Below, piece after piece: positions 1 to 4,428 of a stretch of DNA of 5,523 bases. This stretch comes from Verrucomicrobiales bacterium. GTDB lineage: Bacteria; Verrucomicrobiota; Verrucomicrobiia; Limisphaerales; UBA1096. Under the pieces are notes generated by a model. The model saw nothing but the letters and a program-made list of their open reading frames with translations, ran no database searches and was not told the origin of the DNA. The position numbers were made by a program, and so were the translations under genes. The stretch covers positions 1 through 5,523 of the forward strand of contig JAPPPH010000208.1 of assembly GCA_028817635.1 (NCBI GenBank). The letters run 5' to 3'. The stretch's first letter is position 1, and every line of letters starts with the position of its first letter.

Positions 1-985
1 ACACCCCGTCATCAGCCAGTTTTTCGATAAAAATTGATGCTGTTTTACCATTTTGTACCTTGATAGTTCCTGCTTTTGCGAGTTGAGAGGTTTCAACTTT
101 CAGCACCTGACCTGCGGTGGCGTTAATCACGCCTGAAAAGTGAATTGAAGAGAACTTATGGCCATTTGAGTTTCGGATATAACCCTGTTGGCCACGGGCT
201 CCATCCACGATTTCGTCATCAAGAGAAACAGCCAGCCCAACGGAACCACGAGCTACCGAGCCCTCAAGAGGAATGTTCACATAGACAAGGTAATTGCCTG
301 CATCCTTAAGGGTAATGCCAGCAGCCGGTGTGGCTTTGACAAAGCCAAATGCCTTATTGATTCGCTGCCCCGTCCAAATAAGGTTCCGGTCCTCTTCTTC
401 ATCAGAAACATTCAGGTTGTCGCCGGATTCAATTTTTGTTGCTTTCGCATTGAATACGTTTCGGTTTCCTTCAACTTTTTCAACAAACAGGGATGCAGTT
501 CGGAGGAAACGGTTGTTCGCGTTGCCTGCAATGTCTTGTGCATCCAACGTTAGAACATCGCCTTCTTTTAACCAGATCAATACGTTAAAGTGGGATGATC
601 CCTCGGTGTGTCCACCCGAGTTACGTGCATAGCTGGACTGCCCAAGTGCGTATTGGTGCCCGGCGTTTCCATTAACCTTAAGTAGGGCGCGTTGGGTGGC
701 GCGTTGTCCGACAGCAGACTGTATCGGCAGTGTGGCTGAAACGAAATAGTGTCCGCTTTTAAGGACAGTCAACTTCTCCGAATAGAGGTCGTGGCTGAAT
801 ATCGTTGGATCCACCGATGAATAGGTATTCCAAGATATCAGGCCACCTCCCTTGAGGTTGTTGGTGCCTTTTACGGTTTGATTGCCCTTCAACAGGGCGC
901 CTTTATTGACCGCCGCTTGGGCGGGGAGCGAGAGCCCGACTAAGAGGGTCAAGGCTGATAGCGCTCTCATTACGTTTTTTTTCAT
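1..985 (-). CDS. Secreted protein with two tandem C1q/TNF-like beta-sandwich repeats (3' end outside window)
   Basis: Reading the minus strand from the ATG at 985, the frame stays open for 328 codons to the left edge, so the C-terminus is missing. Residues 1-24 form a typical Sec signal peptide: KK at 2-3, a hydrophobic core at about 8-20, and an AQA cleavage motif before Ala25. The mature part contains two related segments, about residues 30-172 and 178-324, offset by 150-152 residues. Both share a GxYxV strand (78-82, 230-234), a GQxxYxRNSxGH block (115-126, 265-276), an HF pair, a G-x-VL strand and a closing AS(L/I)F(V/I)EK strand. That strand pattern resembles bacterial C1q/TNF-like jelly rolls, but this fold call is inference and no catalytic motif is seen. 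The protein is probably extracellular or surface-bound. No Shine-Dalgarno sequence precedes the ATG. The gene is divergent from the dehydrogenase and lower in GC. I do not recognise the family by name; that it is a real secreted gene is nearly certain. Confidence 0.9.
   Translation of the reverse strand, partial: MKKNVMRALSALTLLVGLSLPAQAAVNKGALLKGNQTVKGTNNLKGGGLISWNTYSSVDPTIFSHDLYSEKLTVLKSGHYFVSATLPIQSAVGQRATQRALLKVNGNAGHQYALGQSSYARNSGGHTEGSSHFNVLIWLKEGDVLTLDAQDIAGNANNRFLRTASLFVEKVEGNRNVFNAKATKIESGDNLNVSDEEEDRNLIWTGQRINKAFGFVKATPAAGITLKDAGNYLVYVNIPLEGSVARGSVGLAVSLDDEIVDGARGQQGYIRNSNGHKFSSIHFSGVINATAGQVLKVETSQLAKAGTIKVQNGKTASIFIEKLADDGV
14..454 (-). repeat. Protein-level repeat 2 of the secreted gene
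   Basis: This segment encodes about residues 178-324 and is the second copy of the duplicated domain. Matching points are W204, GNY at 230-232, GQQGYIRNS at 265-273, HF at 282-283, AGQVL at 291-295 and ASIFIEK at 316-322. It begins with an acidic stretch, DEEED at 195-199, that the first copy lacks. Further copies may lie beyond the window. Confidence 0.75.
470..898 (-). repeat. Protein-level repeat 1 of the secreted gene
   Basis: This segment encodes about residues 30-172 and is the first copy of a duplicated domain. It aligns with the second copy at a near-constant offset of 150-152 residues, through W52, GHY at 78-80, GQSSYARNS at 115-123, EGDVL at 141-145 and ASLFVEK at 164-170. The copies have diverged, so the repeat shows in the protein rather than as identical DNA. 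Confidence 0.75.
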
Positions 986-1021
986 GGGGAAAATGATTCT
1001 TTTCAGGTCTTTTTCACGACT

Positions 1022-1046
1022 CTCTCAGCCGTGTGGCCTTTGAGAG
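1022..1046. other. Small hairpin in the probable 5' leader of the secreted gene
   Basis: CTCTCA at 1022-1027 pairs with TGAGAG at 1041-1046. Inside it GCC (1028-1030) can pair with GGC (1035-1037) around a 4-base loop, leaving a 3-base bulge. The element lies 37-61 bases upstream of the secreted gene's ATG. It could be leader RNA structure, but the pairing is short and a chance origin is possible. Confidence 0.3.
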
Positions 1047-1047
1047 G

Positions 1048-1065
1048 CAAATATTTGAATATTTG
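1048..1065. promoter_or_regulatory. AT-rich perfect inverted repeat, possible operator
   Basis: CAAATATT (1048-1055) and AATATTTG (1058-1065) are exact reverse complements around a 2-base centre. The octamer AATATTTG also occurs at 1050-1057 and 1109-1116, giving three same-strand copies in 67 bases. This fits a site for a dimeric transcription factor or an AT-rich bend. Which flanking gene it would control cannot be told. Confidence 0.4.
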
Positions 1066-1129
1066 TGAGGGGCGGAACGTCTCAGACACGCTTTTTCTCT
1101 GCAAGCAAAATATTTGGTGAAATCAATTC

Positions 1130-1152
1130 TTGCATTGCATTATGCACTGCAA
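1130..1152. promoter_or_regulatory. Nested 23-bp dyad, candidate operator for the dehydrogenase gene
   Basis: Two inverted repeats share one centre at base 1141. The inner pair is TGCAT and ATGCA (1136-1146). The outer pair is TTGCA (1130-1134) and TGCAA (1148-1152). Ten of the eleven mirrored positions are complementary; only 1135/1147 fails. It lies 38 bases upstream of the dehydrogenase start and overlaps the best candidate -10 box, the usual place for a repressor operator. A pentose- or aldonate-responsive regulator is a reasonable guess, but none is encoded here. Confidence 0.5.
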
Positions 1153-1189
1153 CCTTCACTAGGCGAAAGCAATTCTGTAATCTTCGGGC

Positions 1190-2764
1190 ATGGCAGAGTT
1201 GTCAGGCAAATCGATCATTGGATTTCAACAGGGCGTAGGTGAGGCCACGATTTTTGGCATCAACCCGGCCACAGGCGAATCGTTGCAACCGGGCTACGCC
1301 GCCGCTTCCGAGGATGAATTGGAGCGTGCTGCGGAGTTGGCAACCGGGGCGTTCGCGACATTTGGCAAGTCCAGCGGAGCGGATCGCGCCGCGTTCTTGC
1401 GAAAGATCGCCGACAATATCGAGGGCATTGTCGATGACCTCGCCGCCTTGGCACCGCAGGAGACAGGCCTGCCAGAGGGGCGCATCCGTATGGAGACCGG
1501 CCGCACCTGCGGTCAGTTGCGGTTATTCGCTTCTGTGGTGGAGGACGGTTCGTGGGTGGATGCCCGGATTGACCACGCAGATCCGGAGCGTGTCCCTGTG
1601 CCCAAGCCGGATACCCGCTCAATGGAGCGGCCGCTTGGCCCGGTGGCCGTATTTTGCGCGAGCAACTTTCCCATCGCGTTTTCCGTGGCCGGTGGCGACA
1701 CCGCCGCCGCGCTTGCGGCCGGTTGCCCGGTGATCGTCAAGGCACACCACTCACATCCCGGCACAGCCGAGCTCGTTGGCCAAGCGGTCAGCGCTGCCGT
1801 GAAGGAGTGCGGTCTGCCGGAGGGAACCTTTTCGCTGCTGTACGGGCCGGGCCGGGAAATTGGCCAAGCGCTGGTGCAGCATCCGTCGATCAAGGCCGCC
1901 GGGTTCACCGGATCGCGTGCGGGTGGCCAAGCGCTGATGAAGCTGGCGGCGAACCGGCCGGAACCCATCCCGTTTTATGCCGAGATGAGCAGCATCAACC
2001 CGGTTTTCATTTTGCCGGAGGCCTTGGCCAAGCGCGGGGAAACCTTGGCCACTGGTCTGCACGGATCGCTGACGCTGGGCGTGGGCCAGTTTTGCACCAA
2101 CCCCGGCCTGACGATTGCAGCGAACGACGAAACCCTCGAGCCGTTCGTGGCCAAGCTGGCGGAGTTGGTCGGCGGCAGCCCGGGCGCAACGATGCTCAAC
2201 CCCGGCATCAGCGAGGCCTACGATTCTGGCGCGAACACGCTGAGTGGCAACGACTCCGTTGACACAGTCGCACAGGGCGAAACCGCCGAAGGCCAGTGCC
2301 AGGCGCGCGCGGCGTTGTTCCGCACCACCGCCGATGCGTTCCTCGCGGACGAGTCACTGGGGGGCGAGCTGTTTGGGCCGTCGACGCTGGTGGTGACCCA
2401 CGATGGCACGGATAAAATGCTGGCACTGGCCCGCTCGCTCGAGGGCCAGTTGACCGCCACCGTGCACGGCACTGACGCGGATCTCGAGGCCAACCGTGAA
2501 CTGCTCGACATCCTCGAGACTCGGGCCGGGCGCGTTTTAATCAACGGCTTCCCGACCGGCGTGGAGGTCTGCCACTCGATGGTGCACGGCGGACCGTTCC
2601 CGGCAACCTCGGATGGGCGTTCGACCTCGGTGGGCTCCAACGCCATTCACCGTTTCACCCGCGCGGTTTGTTACCAAAGTTTCCCCGATACGCTGCTCCC
2701 CGCCGAGTTGCAGGAGGCCAACCCGCTTGGCATCCGGCGTATGGTGGACGGCGTTACCTCCTGA
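1190..2764 (+). CDS. Alpha-ketoglutarate semialdehyde (2,5-dioxovalerate) dehydrogenase
   Basis: This 524-residue cytosolic enzyme of the aldehyde dehydrogenase superfamily should oxidise 2,5-dioxopentanoate to 2-oxoglutarate with NAD(P)+ (EC 1.2.1.26), the last step of non-phosphorylative pentose or aldarate catabolism. Visible features in order are ASNF with Asn158, the cofactor-binding Lys184 in VIVKAH, the Rossmann glycine motif FTGSRAGG (239-246), general base Glu265 in AEMSSINP, nucleophile Cys302 in GQFCTNPG, and ELFGP (393-397). The SVAGGDTA and SRAGG signatures and the length fit the semialdehyde dehydrogenase branch rather than betaine-aldehyde or succinate-semialdehyde enzymes. As I remember it, the family usually has Gly where Ser267 stands. 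The ATG at 1190 gives the expected MxxLxGKxxIG start, but no Shine-Dalgarno sequence precedes it. The next gene starts one base after the stop. Both catalytic residues are present, so it should be active. The exact substrate is inferred and is supported by the dehydratase gene nearby. Confidence 0.93.
   Translation: MAELSGKSIIGFQQGVGEATIFGINPATGESLQPGYAAASEDELERAAELATGAFATFGKSSGADRAAFLRKIADNIEGIVDDLAALAPQETGLPEGRIRMETGRTCGQLRLFASVVEDGSWVDARIDHADPERVPVPKPDTRSMERPLGPVAVFCASNFPIAFSVAGGDTAAALAAGCPVIVKAHHSHPGTAELVGQAVSAAVKECGLPEGTFSLLYGPGREIGQALVQHPSIKAAGFTGSRAGGQALMKLAANRPEPIPFYAEMSSINPVFILPEALAKRGETLATGLHGSLTLGVGQFCTNPGLTIAANDETLEPFVAKLAELVGGSPGATMLNPGISEAYDSGANTLSGNDSVDTVAQGETAEGQCQARAALFRTTADAFLADESLGGELFGPSTLVVTHDGTDKMLALARSLEGQLTATVHGTDADLEANRELLDILETRAGRVLINGFPTGVEVCHSMVHGGPFPATSDGRSTSVGSNAIHRFTRAVCYQSFPDTLLPAELQEANPLGIRRMVDGVTS
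1776..1786. repeat. Palindrome copy inside the dehydrogenase gene
   Basis: TTGGCCAAGCG, core TTGGCCAA at 1776-1783, is read in the frame GTT GGC CAA GCG and encodes Val-Gly-Gln-Ala at residues 196-199. Confidence 0.75.
1860..1870. repeat. Palindrome copy inside the dehydrogenase gene
   Basis: TTGGCCAAGCG, core at 1860-1867, is read as ATT GGC CAA GCG and encodes Ile-Gly-Gln-Ala at residues 224-227. A one-mismatch relative, GTGGCCAAGCGC, follows at 1923-1934 and encodes Gly-Gln-Ala at 246-248. Confidence 0.75.
2023..2034. repeat. Palindrome copy inside the dehydrogenase gene
   Basis: CTTGGCCAAGCG is read in the other frame, TTG GCC AAG CGC, and encodes Leu-Ala-Lys-Arg at residues 279-282. 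Degenerate relatives follow at 2044-2051 (CTTGGCCA) and 2147-2156 (GTGGCCAAGC). Confidence 0.8.
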
Positions 2765-2765
2765 C

Positions 2766-3503
2766 ATGTCCCGTACGCTCCTCGTCCTGCCCACGTACAA
2801 CGAGGCGGAGAATATCCGCCCGATGGTGGAGCGCTTGATGGGGCTGGAAACGGTTCTCGATGTGCTGGTGGTCGATGACAATTCACCGGACGGAACCGGT
2901 GACATCGCCGACAAGTTGGCCAACGGGAACGACCGTGTGCACGTGCTGCACCGGCAGGAAAAAGATGGGCTGGGCCGGGCATACTGTGCCGGCTTCGCTT
3001 GGGCGCTCGAGCGAGACTACGATTTTGTCTTCGAGATGGACTGCGATTTTTCTCACGACCCGGACGACATTGTGCGCTTCCTCGAGAAGGCGGAGGTGGA
3101 GGACGCCGACCTCGTGCTGGGCTCGCGCTATTGCGAGGGCATTCGCGTGATCAACTGGCCGTTGAACCGGCTTTTGCTCAGCATGTTCGCGGGAAAATAT
3201 GTGCGCGTCATCACCGGCATGCCGTTCTCCGACCCGACCGGCGGTTTCAAATGCTTTCGGCGGCGCGGCCTGCAGGCGATCGACCTCGACCGTGTCAAGG
3301 CCAACGGCTACAGCTTTCAGATTGAACTGACGCACATCCTCTGGCGCACCGGCCACAAGATCGCCGAGGTGCCGATCATCTTCACCGATCGTTTTGTCGG
3401 GACTTCAAAGATGAGTGGCAAGATCGTCCGCGAGGCGATTTGGATGGTCTGGCGTCTCTGGCTGCAAAACGGCCTGCGCCGACGCCCTCGAAAAAAGAAG
3501 TAG
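2766..3503 (+). CDS. Polyprenol-phosphate mannosyltransferase-like GT2 (DPM1 family)
   Basis: This 245-residue family 2 glycosyltransferase resembles dolichol-phosphate mannose synthase, which moves mannose from GDP-mannose to a polyprenyl phosphate at the inner membrane face to make a lipid-linked donor. It opens with LPTYNEAENI (8-17), then VVDDNSPDGT (35-44, nucleotide and metal aspartates). The DxD motif is MDCDFSHDP (91-99), with Cys where Ala is common. It continues with LGSRY (118-122), DPTGGFKCF (156-164), GYSFQIE (181-187) and KMSGKI near 215-220. There is no C-terminal membrane domain; the protein ends in a basic RRRPRKKK tail that could touch the membrane. The length matches single-domain DPM1 proteins. 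Start 2766 gives the family N-terminus; an earlier in-frame ATG at 2613 would lie inside the dehydrogenase gene. It begins 1 base after that gene's stop with no Shine-Dalgarno sequence, so translational coupling is likely. Mannose as the sugar is inferred. Confidence 0.9.
   Translation: MSRTLLVLPTYNEAENIRPMVERLMGLETVLDVLVVDDNSPDGTGDIADKLANGNDRVHVLHRQEKDGLGRAYCAGFAWALERDYDFVFEMDCDFSHDPDDIVRFLEKAEVEDADLVLGSRYCEGIRVINWPLNRLLLSMFAGKYVRVITGMPFSDPTGGFKCFRRRGLQAIDLDRVKANGYSFQIELTHILWRTGHKIAEVPIIFTDRFVGTSKMSGKIVREAIWMVWRLWLQNGLRRRPRKKK
2915..2924. repeat. Variant palindrome inside the glycosyltransferase gene
   Basis: GTTGGCCAAC keeps the TTGGCCAA core and perfect symmetry but has G/C instead of C/G at the outer pair. 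It encodes Leu-Ala-Asn at residues 51-53 and is the only core copy in this gene. Confidence 0.65.
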
Positions 3504-3507
3504 CCCA

Positions 3508-3529
3508 CTTGGCCAAGCGCTTGGCCAAG
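3508..3529. terminator. 22-bp perfect palindrome between convergent genes, possible bidirectional terminator
   Basis: Two CTTGGCCAAG blocks separated by CG fill 22 of the 35 bases between the stops of the glycosyltransferase and dehydratase genes. The RNA of either strand can fold into a 9-bp stem with a GCGC loop. A third partial arm, CGCG, follows at 3530-3533. No T-run follows on the plus strand. On the minus strand a T-rich run (complement of 3491-3500) starts about 8 bases after the stem, so this is not a textbook intrinsic terminator. It is also a tandem pair of the palindrome found throughout the right-hand part of the window. Confidence 0.45.
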
Positions 3530-3538
3530 CGCGTCCCA

Positions 3539-4405
3539 TCAAACCCGGACGACGCTGTTGATCAGGCAGCCGATTCCCGAAATGTGAATGGAGATTTGGT
3601 CGCCTTCCTCAAGCGTGAAATCGTCGCCCGGCACGATCCCGGTGCCGGTGAGCAGCGCGCTGCCAAACGGGAAGACTTGAGAACGGTTCATGAATTCGGC
3701 CAGTTCGCTGAAGGAGCGTTTGATCTGGTTGACACTGACGCTTCCCTCGAACATCACCTCTCCGCCACGCTCGATCTTCAGGCTGATTTCCCACTGCCGG
3801 GCCTCCTCCTCGCTTGCCCCCACCGTCACCCATGGGCCGACCGCGCAGGAGCGGTGGTACACCTTGGCCTGTGGCAGGTAGAGCAGGTTTTCACCCTCGA
3901 TATCGCGCGAACTCATGTCGTTGCCCACGGCGTAGCCGGCGATGTCGCCGCGCGAATTCATCATTAAAACCAGTTCCGGTTCCGGAACATTCCACTTGGC
4001 ATCAGCACGGATACCAACCGGTTCGCCGCAGGCGACAACCTTTTCGGGGAGTGACTTGAAGAAAATCTCCGGGCGCGGGGCATCGTACACCCGGTCGTAG
4101 GCGGTGGCGCTGAAGTCGGACTCCTCCATCCGTGCGTCCTTGCTGCGCAGATAAGTCACCCCGGCAGCCCAGACCTCCTGCACTTCGATGGGGGAGAGCA
4201 GGGTGACATCGTCCCTCGCCACCTCCGGCAAATCCTGTTCGCCCAGGCCGGTCAGGTATTGTTTCGGGTCGGTACTTTCGAGGATGGAAGTGATCGACTC
4301 CACGCCGGCGGCGGTCAGGTCTATTAGGGCATCGTCACCCTTGGCCAAGCCGACGCGAACCTGATTGTCCGCAGTCATGTAACGGCAAATTCTCACGGGC
4401 CGCAT
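3539..4405 (-). CDS. 2-keto-3-deoxy-pentonate dehydratase, FAH family
   Basis: This 288-residue fumarylacetoacetate hydrolase-fold protein most resembles 2-dehydro-3-deoxy-D-arabinonate dehydratase (EC 4.2.1.141) of Sulfolobus, as I recall that sequence. Shared blocks are AGVTYLRSK at 81-89 (VWGVGISYE-like there), VYDAPRPEIFFK (107-118), PEPELVL (141-147), ENLLYLPQAK (172-181) and LLTGTGIVPG (251-260). The enzyme removes water from 2-keto-3-deoxy-pentonate to give alpha-ketoglutarate semialdehyde, the substrate of the dehydrogenase encoded at 1190-2764. Glu142, Glu144 and Asp163 are the expected Mg2+ ligands and Lys181 is a conserved active-site residue. A true fumarylacetoacetase would be longer. 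The ATG at 4405 gives the natural N-terminus MRPVRICRY; an in-frame TTG at 4432 would add nine residues encoded mainly by a palindrome. No Shine-Dalgarno sequence is seen. It lies 23 bases after the membrane-protein gene and is probably co-transcribed with it. Xylonate- versus arabinonate-derived substrate cannot be decided. Confidence 0.88.
   Translation of the reverse strand: MRPVRICRYMTADNQVRVGLAKGDDALIDLTAAGVESITSILESTDPKQYLTGLGEQDLPEVARDDVTLLSPIEVQEVWAAGVTYLRSKDARMEESDFSATAYDRVYDAPRPEIFFKSLPEKVVACGEPVGIRADAKWNVPEPELVLMMNSRGDIAGYAVGNDMSSRDIEGENLLYLPQAKVYHRSCAVGPWVTVGASEEEARQWEISLKIERGGEVMFEGSVSVNQIKRSFSELAEFMNRSQVFPFGSALLTGTGIVPGDDFTLEEGDQISIHISGIGCLINSVVRV
4340..4350. repeat. Palindrome copy inside the dehydratase gene
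   Basis: CTTGGCCAAGC, with the full 10-mer at 4340-4349, is read on the minus strand as TTG GCC AAG and encodes Leu-Ala-Lys at residues 20-22. Confidence 0.75.
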
Positions 4406-4410
4406 CGTGT

Positions 4411-4426
4411 GCGCTTGGCCAAGCGC
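4411..4426. repeat. 16-bp perfect palindrome in the gap before the dehydratase start
   Basis: GCGCTTGGCCAAGCGC is the longest single-unit copy of the window's recurrent palindrome. It nearly fills the 23-base gap between the membrane-protein stop (4429-4431) and the dehydratase ATG (4403-4405). It covers the place a Shine-Dalgarno sequence would occupy, ending 5 bases before the ATG. Confidence 0.85.
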
Positions 4427-4428
4427 GG

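Larger units (their letters stand above)
986..1189. promoter_or_regulatory. Divergent intergenic region
   Basis: These 204 bases separate the start of the minus-strand secreted gene from the start of the plus-strand dehydrogenase, so promoters for both must lie here or inside the neighbours. The region is AT-richer than the genes to its right, has no convincing small ORF, and carries the inverted repeats listed separately. The best plus-strand promoter I can propose is TTGGTG (1114-1119), an 18-bp spacer, then CATTAT (1138-1143). It is a weak match to a sigma-70 promoter. No clear minus-strand promoter stands out. Confidence 0.6.

Noticed and set aside
188..632. Plus-strand open frames inside the left-end gene
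   Set aside because: They lie opposite the continuous minus-strand frame with signal peptide and repeated domains, and their translations show no recognisable domain.
2613..2765. Earlier ATG at 2613 as the start of the glycosyltransferase
   Set aside because: It would overlap the dehydrogenase gene by about 150 bases and add residues without family similarity. The ATG at 2766 gives the standard GT2 N-terminus.
2766..3503. ArnC/GtrB-type undecaprenyl-phosphate sugar transferase
   Set aside because: Those enzymes carry two C-terminal membrane helices. This protein has none and shows the DPM1-like DPTGGFKCF and GYSFQIE blocks.
3440..3967. Plus-strand open frame across the convergent junction
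   Set aside because: It reads the end of the glycosyltransferase out of frame, then the palindrome (giving LAKRLAKR), then the antisense of the dehydratase. No domain is seen.
3539..4405. Fumarylacetoacetase or catechol-pathway hydratase/decarboxylase
   Set aside because: The fold is shared, but the conserved blocks match the archaeal ketodeoxy-arabinonate dehydratase better, and the dehydrogenase for its product is encoded nearby.
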